Origin: Mycobacterium sp. GA-1285
Lineage (GTDB): Bacteria > Actinomycetota > Actinomycetes > Mycobacteriales > Mycobacteriaceae
Direction of reading: 5' to 3'
Length of the DNA: 43,685 bases
NCBI RefSeq assembly: GCF_001499905.1
Contig: NZ_LQIS01000024.1
Location: 1 to 43,685, forward strand
This document shows, in pieces, positions 17,406 through 25,278 of this stretch (the first letter of the stretch is position 1; each line of letters begins with the position of its first letter). Under the pieces are notes generated by a model. The model had not been told where the DNA came from. It searched no databases and saw nothing but the letters and a program-made list of their open reading frames with translations. Position numbers and translations under genes: made by a program.

Positions 17406-18680
17406 GTGCGTCCCTGGATCGTCTGGGCCACCGGGCTGTTGGCGTACATCGTCGCAGTTCTCGATCGCACCACCTTGGGCGTGTCCGGCCTCGATGCGGC
17501 GGCGCGGTTCCAGGCCAGCCCGAGTGTGCTGTCGACGTTCGTCGTGCTGCAGGTGATCGTCTACGCGGCAGCGCAGGTGCCGGCCGGCGTACTGCTGGAC
17601 CGCTACGGTTCCAAGACGCTGATCCTAGTCGGCGCCGCACTCATGTCCGGCGGCCAGCTGGCGCTCGCGTTCACCGAGTCGCTGCCTACTGCCATCGGAG
17701 CACGCGCGGTGCTGGGCCTCGGTGACGCCTTCACGTTCATCTCGGTGCTGCGACTCGTGCCGCACTGGTTCACCCCCCGGCAGGTTCCGCTGGTCACGCA
17801 GCTGACGGGCATCTGCGGGCAGCTCGGCCAGGTGCTGTCGGCGGTTCCCTTCTTCGCCGTCCTCGCCGCCTGGGGCTGGACGACGGCCTACGTGTCGGCG
17901 GCCGCGCTCGGCGTCTTGTCGATGGCTCTGACCGCGGCGCTGGTGACGAACACCCCGCACGGCAACGCGGTGCACATCCAGACCGTCTCCGTGCGTGAGA
18001 CGCTGACCAGCGTCAAGACGGTCTGGTTGCGGCCGGGCACCCGGCTCGGGTTCTTCACCCATATGGGCACTCAGTTCTCGGTGACCGTGTTCGCGCTGAT
18101 GTGGGGCGTGCCCTATTTGACCAATGCCCAGGGCCTGTCGGACGGCGTGGCCGGGCTGTTGTTGACGGTTTCGGTCGTGGCCGCCATCTCCGCGGGGGTC
18201 CTGATCGGCATCTTCACCGGGCGTCGGCCGCACCGGCGCTCGCGTCTGGTTCTGGGCATCATCGCCAGCAACGCGTTGGTGTGGACGGTGGTGTTGGCGC
18301 TACCCGGCAGAGCGCCGCTGTGGCTGCTCGTGGTGCTGATCGTGGTGATCTCGGTCGGCGGACCCGGCTCGATGGTCGGCTTCGACTTCGCGCGGACCTT
18401 CAACCCGAGTGCCACGCTGGGAACCGCTTCCGGCCTGGTCAACATGGGCGGCTTCATCGCCTCGTTGCTGGTGATGCAGGCGATGGGCGCCATCCTCGAC
18501 GCGACGGGCGGATTCTCCTTCGAATCGTTCCGGGTGGCCTGGGTCGTGCAGTACGCGATCTGGACGTTCGCGGTCGTCGGCATCCTCATCACCCGGGGCA
18601 AAGCACGCAGGGTGATGAGGGTCGAACAGGAGCGGATGCTGCTGGAAGGGCTGGACACCCGCAGCGCCGCAGCCGACTAG
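17406..18680 (+). CDS. MFS transporter
   Basis: A 424-residue major facilitator with about 12 hydrophobic segments. The first helix contains AYIVAVLDRTTLGVSGLDA. The loop between helices 2 and 3 carries GVLLDRYGSKTLI, the family's G-x-L-x-D-R-x-G signature. A long central loop at about 195-220 separates the two six-helix halves, and the C-terminus is basic and cytoplasmic (ARRVMRVEQERML). GTG at 17406 is favoured because AAAGG (17395-17399) lies six bases upstream and the membrane domain begins at once. An in-frame GTG at 17352 would add 18 hydrophilic residues and has no good ribosome binding site. Substrate unknown. It is divergent from merR. Confidence 0.85.
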   Translation: MRPWIVWATGLLAYIVAVLDRTTLGVSGLDAAARFQASPSVLSTFVVLQVIVYAAAQVPAGVLLDRYGSKTLILVGAALMSGGQLALAFTESLPTAIGARAVLGLGDAFTFISVLRLVPHWFTPRQVPLVTQLTGICGQLGQVLSAVPFFAVLAAWGWTTAYVSAAALGVLSMALTAALVTNTPHGNAVHIQTVSVRETLTSVKTVWLRPGTRLGFFTHMGTQFSVTVFALMWGVPYLTNAQGLSDGVAGLLLTVSVVAAISAGVLIGIFTGRRPHRRSRLVLGIIASNALVWTVVLALPGRAPLWLLVVLIVVISVGGPGSMVGFDFARTFNPSATLGTASGLVNMGGFIASLLVMQAMGAILDATGGFSFESFRVAWVVQYAIWTFAVVGILITRGKARRVMRVEQERMLLEGLDTRSAAAD

Positions 18681-18697
18681 CTGTGGCGAACGGTCCG

Positions 18698-19117
18698 TCA
18701 ACGACCGCGGGCGGTCGCGCGGCGGTTGGCCTTCTTGATGGCCGAGACGAGCTCGTCCTTGTTCATGGTCGACCGACCCGAGATATCAAGGCGCCGCGCC
18801 ACTTCCATGAGGTGCTTCTTGGAGGCGTTGGCGTTCACGCCCTCGGCGGTCTCCCCCTTGGCGTTCGGGCCGCCGCTGCGCGCCCGCTGATCCGACGGGC
18901 CCTTCTCGGACTTCGGCTCCCAGTGGTCGCCGACCTTCTCGTAGCTGTGCTTGAGCGCGCTGTAGGCGACGCGGTGCGCGCGTTCCCCCTCGCCGTACTC
19001 TTCGGCAGCGGCGTCGTGTGCCTTGGCGAACGTGCGCTGAGCCTTGGCGTCCGACTTCTGCAGGGTGCTGGGCAGTTCGCTCTTCCGGGCGCTGCCGCTC
19101 TTGGTTGTCTTCGGCAT
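18698..19117 (-). CDS. ChaB-like protein with C-terminal Rho-N/SAP-like segment
   Basis: A 139-residue soluble basic protein. The N-terminal part (LPSTLQKSDAKAQRTFAKAHDAAAEEYG and AHRVAYSALKHSYEKVGDHW, about residues 15-66) is the ChaB fold found in many actinobacterial stress-related proteins. A Gly/Ser/Asn-rich linker (68-98) leads to a C-terminal helical module (KKHLMEVARRLDISGRSTMNKDELVSAI) resembling Rho N-terminal/SAP-like nucleic-acid-binding motifs. The start at 19117 gives the family's usual MPKTTKSG N-terminus; longer frames upstream are not conserved. Despite the ChaB name (cation transport regulator in E. coli), the role here is unknown; nucleoid or stress association is plausible. 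It is convergent with the MFS gene, 17 bases apart. Confidence 0.8.
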   Translation of the reverse strand: MPKTTKSGSARKSELPSTLQKSDAKAQRTFAKAHDAAAEEYGEGERAHRVAYSALKHSYEKVGDHWEPKSEKGPSDQRARSGGPNAKGETAEGVNANASKKHLMEVARRLDISGRSTMNKDELVSAIKKANRRATARGR

Positions 19118-19239
19118 GCGAAAAGGCGTACCCGAGCGGTGACGTGGCGAAACGATGGGTGATCCGGTGGCCGAGCCAGGCGAGTTCGTGTCCCACGGCC
19201 GTCGCGATGGGCGTCGGCCTGCAATGCCAAGATACGAGG

Positions 19240-19974
19240 ATGACCGTCGAGGAGGCCGAAACATCGTCGTGCGCCGTGGCGGTCGTGCTCGCGGCGGGCC
19301 TGGGAACCAGGGTCGGCGCCGACGGTAACAAGGCCTACCTCCCTGTGGCGGGTCGACCGATGGCCGCTTGGTCGCTCGAAACCCTGACGGGTGTGCCCGA
19401 AGTCGATCGCATCGTGCTGGTGTACCGGCAGGGCGAGCTGGCACTGGCCCGTGACATGGTCGCACGCGAATTACCAACGGCCGATGTGGAACTCGTCGAG
19501 GGCGGCGACACCCGACACGGTTCCGAGCTCAACGTGCTACGTCATCTGCAAACCGACATCGAGTCCGGGCGCATCGACGTGGTGCTCATCCACGACGCCG
19601 CACGACCGATGGCCGGTCGGGAGATGTTCAGCCGCGCGCTCGCGGTCGCCCGTGAATCCGGTGGGGCGATACCTGCGTTGCCGCTTCGGGACGTGGTGAC
19701 CACCGCACTGCGGCAGCCGGCCGACGGGTCCACCCTCGTCCGGGTGCAGACACCGCAGGCCTTCCGGGCCGCACCCCTGCTCGCCGCGTACCGCAGCGCA
19801 GAACACCACCGATTCGAAGGCACCGATACGTCGTCGTGCATCGAGGCGTTCAGCGACGTTGCGGTGCATACGTTTCCGGGCGAACCGCACAACATCAAGG
19901 TGACCTACCCCCGCGACATCGCGACCGCCGAACACCTGTTGACGACAGTCAGCGTGCACCGCGACTCGCGATGA
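19240..19974 (+). CDS. IspD/TarI-family cytidylyltransferase
   Basis: A 244-residue nucleotidyltransferase. Visible IspD-family motifs: the CTP-binding loop VVLAAGLGTRVGADGNKAYLP (residues 14-34), HDAARPMAG near 122-130, the LPLRDVV stretch near 149, and VQTPQAFRAAPLLAAY near 168. These are the residues IspD uses to join CTP to methylerythritol 4-phosphate. M. tuberculosis has its true ispD (Rv3582c) beside ispF elsewhere, so this is probably a paralogue with another polyol-phosphate substrate. The ATG at 19240 has a GAGG too close to it; an in-frame ATG at 19207 is the alternative. Its 3' end overlaps a convergent, degenerate relative by 26 bases. Confidence 0.8.
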   Translation: MTVEEAETSSCAVAVVLAAGLGTRVGADGNKAYLPVAGRPMAAWSLETLTGVPEVDRIVLVYRQGELALARDMVARELPTADVELVEGGDTRHGSELNVLRHLQTDIESGRIDVVLIHDAARPMAGREMFSRALAVARESGGAIPALPLRDVVTTALRQPADGSTLVRVQTPQAFRAAPLLAAYRSAEHHRFEGTDTSSCIEAFSDVAVHTFPGEPHNIKVTYPRDIATAEHLLTTVSVHRDSR

Positions 19975-20650
19975 CGGCCTCGAGCAACGGACCGTCGTGC
20001 GGGAGTTCGACCGTGACGGCCTCCGCGTCACCGTCGACCGTGACAATCGGCAGGGTCGATCGGATCGCCTCGACGGTCTCGTCGAACTCCCCGACCGACC
20101 CGACGACCAGCCGGCGGAGGTGCTCGGCGGCGAAACCGCGGGGATATTGCACGGTCTGAAGGATCGAGCGATCCAGCGAAGCGGTGACGACACCGTGCTC
20201 GTCGACGACCTTCACGCTGTCGGTGACAGCCAGCACCGGCAGCACGACGGAAGCTCCCTGCGTCAGGCGCTCGACGACCCGATCCTGCAGCCTCGGTGGG
20301 GTCAGGGGCTGCCGGACGTCGTAGACGAGCACCAGCGACGCCGAAACCGGCTCGGCCACAACGTGTTCGAGTGCAGCGGCCAGACACTGCGCACGAGTAG
20401 CGGGCCCCCCGATCACCACGAGGTCGACGGCACCCGATTCCTCGCGGGCGAGTAGCGCGCGTACGTCGTCGGCGAGGTGTTCGGCGACGGCCACCCCCAC
20501 CGCGGCGGGGTCGGCGACCGCTTCCAGGCAGTCGTGCACCACGCGCGCCAGGGGTGACCGACCGCCCTGCGGTTGCAGCGATGCGGCAGCGTAGTCGGCG
20601 GCCGGCAATGTCACGACCGCCGCGAGGCGTTGGCCGGGGAGCGCCGTCAC
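19949..20650 (-). CDS. degenerate IspD-like protein
   Basis: A 233-residue protein aligning by eye with IspD throughout but with its catalytic motifs worn away. The N-terminal AAGxGxR loop is replaced by VVTLPAADYAAASLQPQGG. HDAARP becomes VYDVRQPL. The middle LPVLAVTDSVKVVDEHGVV and SLDRSILQTVQYPRGF still match IspD's substrate-binding region. It is probably not an active cytidylyltransferase; a partner or regulatory subunit, or a neofunctionalised protein, is possible. GTG at 20650 lies only 10 bases after the stop of the Mce-associated gene, so it is in the same leftward operon. It overlaps the intact IspD-like gene tail to tail. Confidence 0.7.
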   Translation of the reverse strand: MTALPGQRLAAVVTLPAADYAAASLQPQGGRSPLARVVHDCLEAVADPAAVGVAVAEHLADDVRALLAREESGAVDLVVIGGPATRAQCLAAALEHVVAEPVSASLVLVYDVRQPLTPPRLQDRVVERLTQGASVVLPVLAVTDSVKVVDEHGVVTASLDRSILQTVQYPRGFAAEHLRRLVVGSVGEFDETVEAIRSTLPIVTVDGDAEAVTVELPHDGPLLEAVIASRGAR

Positions 20651-20660
20651 TGCGGCGACG

Positions 20661-21290
20661 CTACACGGGGTCGAACTTGTCGATCAGCCAGCGGCCGTCG
20701 GACTTGGTCATGCCGACCTTCACCGCGCTCGCGGCGAAGGCCCCGTCGGGGTTCTCCTTGCTGACCGTCGTCTGGTTGACGAACACCAACACCACCGCGG
20801 TGTCGGGACGCATTTCGGCCACGCCGGCCTCCACCACGGCCGCGCTGGTCTTTACCTGTTTCTCCTTGACCGCCGGGGTCACGATCTGCTCGGTGAACTG
20901 CGTGTAGTAGTCGAGGAAGTCCCCCGTCAGGTTCGCCTTCGCATTCGAGAAGTCCTGCTCCATCGAGTCCGGGGCATACGACAACAGCGCCACGGTGCCC
21001 GACTTCGCCGCTTCCAGGGCAACCCTCTGCGCGTCACCGTCGGTCTGCTGGTCTTGTCGGTATTGGAAGAAGTAGAGCCATGCGGCGACGCCTGCCGATA
21101 CCACCAGCAGCAGGGTCAGCAGGATGGCGCCGAGATGTCTGCCGATGCCACGCCACGCTTTGGGCCGGCTATGCCCGGCCGCTGGCGATTCCTCGGCCGC
21201 CGTCGACTCCGGTTCGACGGCTGTCGATTCCGGTTCCTCGGAGGGCGCGGTTTTCACATCCGGCTCGTCGGCGCTGGCTTCGGTGCTCAC
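20661..21290 (-). CDS. Mce-associated membrane protein (short)
   Basis: A 209-residue protein with a cytoplasmic, Glu/Ser/Pro-rich N-terminus (about 1-48). One transmembrane helix (HLGAILLTLLLVVSAGVAAWLYFF, about 52-75) is followed by an external NTF2-like domain of the Mce-associated (Mam) type, seen in LEAAKSGTVALLSYAPDSM and the SDGRWLIDKFDPV ending. Mam proteins stabilise or assist Mce lipid transporters. The GTG start overlaps the stop of the preceding gene by four bases (GTGA), indicating translational coupling. Unusually, it is not next to an mceF gene. Confidence 0.85.
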   Translation of the reverse strand: MSTEASADEPDVKTAPSEEPESTAVEPESTAAEESPAAGHSRPKAWRGIGRHLGAILLTLLLVVSAGVAAWLYFFQYRQDQQTDGDAQRVALEAAKSGTVALLSYAPDSMEQDFSNAKANLTGDFLDYYTQFTEQIVTPAVKEKQVKTSAAVVEAGVAEMRPDTAVVLVFVNQTTVSKENPDGAFAASAVKVGMTKSDGRWLIDKFDPV

Positions 21291-22255
21291 GGTACGAACT
21301 CGACTTTCGACATCTTGATCTGATCACCCTCTCGGACCAGGTCCACCTTCAGGCGCCACGACCGCGGCTCCTGGTTCGCGCCTGCGGTATTGGTGACCCT
21401 CGAGGTGGCCGACACCAGCGCCGTGGCGTTGTTGTCGGTCATCGACGTCAGCGCGGCGGTGTTGACGGTGACCTCGGTGACCACCTTGGAGTCCTTGGCG
21501 ACCTGGGTGAAGTCCTCGGCCTGGGCCTCGAAGTCCTCCTTGAACTGACCCGTCGAGTTGTCGATGATGCGCTGCACGTCTTCCTGGGCCCTGTTGAAGT
21601 CCAACGACATCAGGGTCACGACGCTCTGCCGCGCGGCCGCGGTGAATTCGGCGGTGCGCTGCTGTTCCTGCTGGGCCAGCCGGTGCTGCCACACCATGTA
21701 ACCGCTCGCGGCGCCGAAGGCCAGGATCAGGACGACGGCCACCACCGCGGCGACAATCTTCCACCTGATTCGCGGCATCCGCAGGCGCCGGGATCGCTTC
21801 GGCGCCTCGACGCCGTCATCCTCTGCGGCAGTGTCGTCTGCGACGGCGGCGTCAGCCTTTACGGCACTGTCAGCCTTTACGACGTCGTCGTCCACGTCGT
21901 CCGCGTCGTCCGCGACCTTCGAGTCAGGCATGGTCTCCTCGGCCGGCTCCGCCACGTCTTCCGCGGGAGACCCGGACGCCTCCTGCGCCTTCGCGCCCTC
22001 CGCCTCGGCGGCCTGCCTACGCAACCGGATGGCCTTGGCTCGCGCGCGGGCGGCGGCGGCGATCGCCTCGGCCTTCGCCGCTTCGGCCTCGGCCTCCGCC
22101 GCTTCGGCCTCCGCCTCCGCCGCTTTGGCCTCCGCCTCCTCGGCGGGGCGAAGTGCCTCCTCCGAGTCCGCGGACCGCTGCCCAGGGTCATCCTGCGGTG
22201 ATTTTTCGACGCGGTCCGCGTCGATCACCGATTCGCGGCGCCTGAATGACGGCAC
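21287..22255 (-). CDS. Mce-associated membrane protein with charged coiled-coil N-terminus
   Basis: A 322-residue protein. The start GTG at 22255 is chosen because AAGGAGA lies six bases upstream; in-frame ATGs at 22297 and 22279 lack such a site, and the first overlaps the regulatory motif. Residues about 38-96 are an Ala/Glu-rich, heptad-like helix built from repeats such as AEAEAAEAEAEAAKAEA; an acidic stretch (115-150) follows. A transmembrane helix at about 167-187 (IVAAVVAVVLILAFGAASGY) leads to the external Mam/NTF2-like domain (RQSVVTLMSLDFNRAQEDVQ onward). It heads the operon with the shorter Mam gene and the degenerate IspD-like gene. A composite operator-like motif lies 31 bases upstream. 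Confidence 0.8.
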   Translation of the reverse strand: MPSFRRRESVIDADRVEKSPQDDPGQRSADSEEALRPAEEAEAKAAEAEAEAAEAEAEAAKAEAIAAAARARAKAIRLRRQAAEAEGAKAQEASGSPAEDVAEPAEETMPDSKVADDADDVDDDVVKADSAVKADAAVADDTAAEDDGVEAPKRSRRLRMPRIRWKIVAAVVAVVLILAFGAASGYMVWQHRLAQQEQQRTAEFTAAARQSVVTLMSLDFNRAQEDVQRIIDNSTGQFKEDFEAQAEDFTQVAKDSKVVTEVTVNTAALTSMTDNNATALVSATSRVTNTAGANQEPRSWRLKVDLVREGDQIKMSKVEFVP

Positions 22256-22286
22256 AAGCGCTCTCCTTGTCTGCTTCATTACTTGT

Positions 22287-22314
22287 GAGAATGCCATTAT
22301 CGATTTGTGAGTAT
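22287..22314 (-). promoter_or_regulatory. composite operator-like motif, copy A (Mam operon)
   Basis: Read on the minus strand: ATACTC, seven bases, GATAAT, three bases, ATTCTC. This is the half-site/N7/half-site/N3/half-site plan of copies B, C and D. The seven-base spacer ACAAATC closely matches TCAAATC in copy C. It lies 31 bases upstream of the Mam start at 22255. The outer arm ATTCTC is intact; the other two each carry one change. Confidence 0.55.
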
Positions 22315-22396
22315 CGCCGCGACGATACCTGCGTGGGCACCACCCGGCAAACGACCGTCTTCCTGCGGAAATGCTATTTACGCGCTGCGCATCCGC

Positions 22397-23860
22397 TCAG
22401 CGGCGATTGTCTCGAAGGCGGTCCTTCATCACCTTGCCGGTGGCGTTCAACGGCAGGCTGTCGAGGAACTCTACAGAGCGTGGCACCTTGAAACCCGCCA
22501 TTCGTTCCCGGCTCCACGAAATGAGGTCCTCACCCGTGACGTGGTCGTGACCGGTGCTGCGCACGACGAACGCCTTTCCGACCTGACCCAACCTATCGTC
22601 CGGAACCCCGATGACCGCGGCTTGGGCAACCGCGGGATGTTCGAGCAGGAAGCCTTCGATCTCGGCGGGATAGGCGTTGAATCCGCCGACGATGAACATG
22701 TCCTTCTTGCGTCCGACGATGCGCAAGCGCCCCGACTCGGTGAATTCGCCGAGATCGCCGGTGTGCAGAAAGCCGTTGGAGTCGATCGCGTCGGCCGTCG
22801 CAACCGGGTCGTCGAGATAGCCCTGCATGACGTTGTAGCCGCGCACCAACACCTCGCCGTCGTCGGCGATGCGCACCTCCACGTCCTCGCACGGCAGGCC
22901 CGCGGTCGTCGCAACATCCTCGGGGGTGTCTCCCGGGCGGGACAACGTCACATTGCCCGCTTCGGTGAGCCCGTAGCCGGTCATCAGGCTCCCGAACGGC
23001 AACTCGTCGCGGATCCGGCGGATCAGCTCCACCGGGATGTCGGCCGCTCCGGTCACGCCCGCCCGCAGCGTTGCGAGCCGGTCCTTGTCGGCGACGGTCA
23101 GCAGCGAGTGGTACAGCGTAGGCGGGCCGGGCAGCATCGTGATGCGCTCGCGCTCGACCAGATCGACCACCCGATCGACGTCGAACGCGGCGACCGGAAG
23201 CATCGTCGCGCCCCGTAAGAACGAGGCGATGAGCCCGGCCTTGAGCCCGAACGTGTGGAAGTACGGGTTGATCATCAGGTAGCGATCGCCCTCGCGGAGG
23301 TCGGCGAGCGTCGCCCACTCCTCGTACGCGCGCAGCGTCTGGAGGTGGTTCATCATCGCGCCCTTGGGCCTGCCCGTGGTGCCCGAGGTGAAGATGACGT
23401 CGGCGATGTCGGTGCCCGCCAAGTCGCCGACGCGGTCGTCGAACGGTGAGCCGGCGGACAAGAACCCCGAACCGAGGTCGATCACCGGCGCCTCCGTGGT
23501 CACCGAGTAGTCCAGGCCGAGGAAGTCCTTCTGCACCAGCACGGCCTTCGCGCCGCTGCGGTCGATGACGTCGGCGGCCTCCTCCGGCTTGAACCGGGTG
23601 TTGACCGGAACGAGCACACCACCGGCGACCAGCAGACCGAACGCCGCGACGATCCAGTCGGCGCTGTTCGGCGCCCACAGCGCGACCCGATCGCCTTTGG
23701 CGATGCCGAAGTCGGCGAACGCGCCTGCAGCGCAACGTATTCGATGGATCAACTCGGTGAAAGTCAAGCGCAACGGACCGTCGACGACGGCCTCGGCGTC
23801 GCCGAAGCGGTCCGCTGCGCTCAAGACCATCTCGGGGATGGTCTGCCAGCGGACTGTCAC
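22397..23860 (-). CDS. acyl-CoA synthetase, FadD3-like
   Basis: ANL-superfamily ligase making an acyl-CoA through an acyl-AMP. The 487-residue protein has the phosphate loop TSGTTGRPKG at 158-167, the GYGLTEAG adenine motif, the HTGDLG and GRKKDM hinge, and the catalytic Lys in LNATGKVMK. By eye it resembles M. tuberculosis FadD3 (INPYFHTFGLKAGL and GPPTLYHSLL match), which activates the bicyclic HIP acid of sterol degradation. A cyclic or branched acid is thus more likely than a straight-chain fatty acid. The start overlaps the amidohydrolase stop by four bases (GTGA), so the two are translationally coupled. Confidence 0.88.
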   Translation of the reverse strand: MTVRWQTIPEMVLSAADRFGDAEAVVDGPLRLTFTELIHRIRCAAGAFADFGIAKGDRVALWAPNSADWIVAAFGLLVAGGVLVPVNTRFKPEEAADVIDRSGAKAVLVQKDFLGLDYSVTTEAPVIDLGSGFLSAGSPFDDRVGDLAGTDIADVIFTSGTTGRPKGAMMNHLQTLRAYEEWATLADLREGDRYLMINPYFHTFGLKAGLIASFLRGATMLPVAAFDVDRVVDLVERERITMLPGPPTLYHSLLTVADKDRLATLRAGVTGAADIPVELIRRIRDELPFGSLMTGYGLTEAGNVTLSRPGDTPEDVATTAGLPCEDVEVRIADDGEVLVRGYNVMQGYLDDPVATADAIDSNGFLHTGDLGEFTESGRLRIVGRKKDMFIVGGFNAYPAEIEGFLLEHPAVAQAAVIGVPDDRLGQVGKAFVVRSTGHDHVTGEDLISWSRERMAGFKVPRSVEFLDSLPLNATGKVMKDRLRDNRR

Positions 23861-25047
23861 ACGGTGACGAGGCGACCCAGGTTGCCGCCCATGATCTTCG
23901 CCTGATCCTCGACCGACAGGTGTTCGAGCGCGGTCACATAGTGAGTCGGCTCGGCCAGGCCCTCCGGATGCGGCCAGTCAGACCCGTAGAGCACCTGCTC
24001 CACGCCGATCAGGTTGATCAGGTCGTCGATGCCCTCCTCGTAGAACGGGCTGACGTAGATGCGGTTCTTGATTTCCTCGACCGGGTTGGCCGGGAAACTC
24101 TCCGGCGTCTTCTTGTACACCTCGGCCATGGAGTCCAACAGCGGGAACATCCACTTCGACCCCGCCTCGACGATGCCGACCTTGAGTTTGGGGTGCCGGA
24201 ACAACGCACCGTGGATCACCCACGAGGCCACCGCGTCCTGGATCGGGCGCCACTCGTTGAGGATCGACATCGCGTTGGTCTGGAACGGCAGCATCTCCTG
24301 GGCGGCGCCATCCCATTCGGAGGTGTAGCGCGAATAGCCGCTGTCGGACGAGTGCATACCGATGAACACGTCGTACTCGACGCACTTCTCCCAGAACGGG
24401 TCGAACTCGGGCAGCGCGAAGGAGCGCGGACCCCGGAAACCGGGCACCGGCGCCGGGCGGATCAGGATGGCGCGGGCACCGCGCTTGACCGCCCAATCCA
24501 GCTCCTCGATCGCCTTCTCGACGATCGGCAGCGTGATCACCGGCGTGGTGAAGATGCGGTTCTTGTAGTTGAAGCCCCACACCTCGTCCAGCCACTGGTT
24601 GAGCGAATGGATGAGGACGTGGATGGCGACCGGATCGTCGCGCAGCCGCTCCTCGATCAAACTGGCCAGCGTCGGGAACATCAGCGAGCGGTCGACGCCC
24701 AGCTCGTCCATCAGCTCCAGCCGCGGGGCGGGCTCGAAGAACGCGGGGATCGAGCGCATCGGCTCACCGAACAGCTCGCGCTTGCTCTTGCCGTCCGGGT
24801 TTCCGAACTTGAAGTACTCCTCCCAGGCGCCCGGCTTGGCCACCACGGAGAACGTCGGGTTCGGGATGTAGTTGCTGATCTGGCCCTTGATGGCGATCTT
24901 GGTACGCCCGTTGACCTCGACGTACTGGACGACGTCCTGGTACTCCTTGGGCAAGTACTTGGTCATCGCCTCCGGCGGCTCATAGAGATGGTTGTCCGCA
25001 TCGAACAGCGGAAACGGGATGTCGACCCGGTGTGACAGTTGCCCCAT
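23857..25047 (-). CDS. amidohydrolase-2 family metal-dependent hydrolase/decarboxylase
   Basis: A 396-residue TIM-barrel protein of the Amidohydro_2 family, which includes ACMSD-type decarboxylases and ring-opening hydrolases. Metal-binding motifs: DADNH at 16-20 (the DxH pair), FIGMHSSDS in the middle (barrel His), and YGSDWPHPEG near the C-terminus (metal Asp). ATG at 25047 follows AAGGAG. It is the first gene of an operon with the FadD3-like ligase and is followed 141 bases later by the Mam genes. Such enzymes recur in mycobacterial sterol and terpenoid clusters; the reaction cannot be predicted further. The composite operator-like motif B overlaps its ribosome binding site. Confidence 0.88.
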   Translation of the reverse strand: MGQLSHRVDIPFPLFDADNHLYEPPEAMTKYLPKEYQDVVQYVEVNGRTKIAIKGQISNYIPNPTFSVVAKPGAWEEYFKFGNPDGKSKRELFGEPMRSIPAFFEPAPRLELMDELGVDRSLMFPTLASLIEERLRDDPVAIHVLIHSLNQWLDEVWGFNYKNRIFTTPVITLPIVEKAIEELDWAVKRGARAILIRPAPVPGFRGPRSFALPEFDPFWEKCVEYDVFIGMHSSDSGYSRYTSEWDGAAQEMLPFQTNAMSILNEWRPIQDAVASWVIHGALFRHPKLKVGIVEAGSKWMFPLLDSMAEVYKKTPESFPANPVEEIKNRIYVSPFYEEGIDDLINLIGVEQVLYGSDWPHPEGLAEPTHYVTALEHLSVEDQAKIMGGNLGRLVTV

Positions 25048-25056
25048 GGAACACTC

Positions 25057-25084
25057 CTTTTCGTCTCAAGAGAATCCTATTCTC
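25057..25084 (+). promoter_or_regulatory. composite operator-like motif, copy B (amidohydrolase-fadD operon)
   Basis: CTTTTC, seven bases, GAGAAT, CCT, ATTCTC. The right half is a perfect palindrome, GAGAAT-CCT-ATTCTC (25070-25084). The weaker first arm overlaps the ribosome binding site of the leftward amidohydrolase gene, whose start is at 25047. On the minus strand TAGGAT (25079-25074) inside the palindrome could serve as its -10. Confidence 0.6.
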
Positions 25085-25158
25085 ATAAGAGTCCCGTGCG
25101 CAATGTGCTGACGGTCTGGTCGCGGTACGAATTCGTTCGCGAGAGTCCCGAAATCGTT

Positions 25159-25278
25159 CGCGAGCGTTACACCAGGGCTGTAGATCGGCCCGGATCACGA
25201 CCCCGTTGTACGCCTCGCGAGCGCTACACCAGGGCTGTAGATCGGCCCGGATCACGACCCTGTTGTACGCCTCGCGAG
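25159..25278. repeat. 57-bp tandem duplication at the 3' end of a fadD gene
   Basis: Two head-to-tail copies (25159-25215 and 25216-25272) differ at only two of 57 positions, and the first six bases of a third copy follow (25273-25278). Each copy contains, on the minus strand, the last codons of the fadD gene and a TGA stop; only the copy-2 stop (25252) is used. A shorter repeat, TCGTTCGCGAG, occurs just upstream at 25133 and 25154. The near-identity implies a recent duplication. Confidence 0.9.

Noticed and set aside
23920..25035. 371-codon plus-strand frame antisense to the amidohydrolase
   Set aside because: Shadow composition (His/Arg/Val-rich, no motif), fully inside a gene with intact metal-site motifs.
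25133..25278. CRISPR-like array at the repeated 57-bp units
   Set aside because: Copies are contiguous with no variable spacers, number only two, and no cas gene is present. It is a simple tandem duplication.
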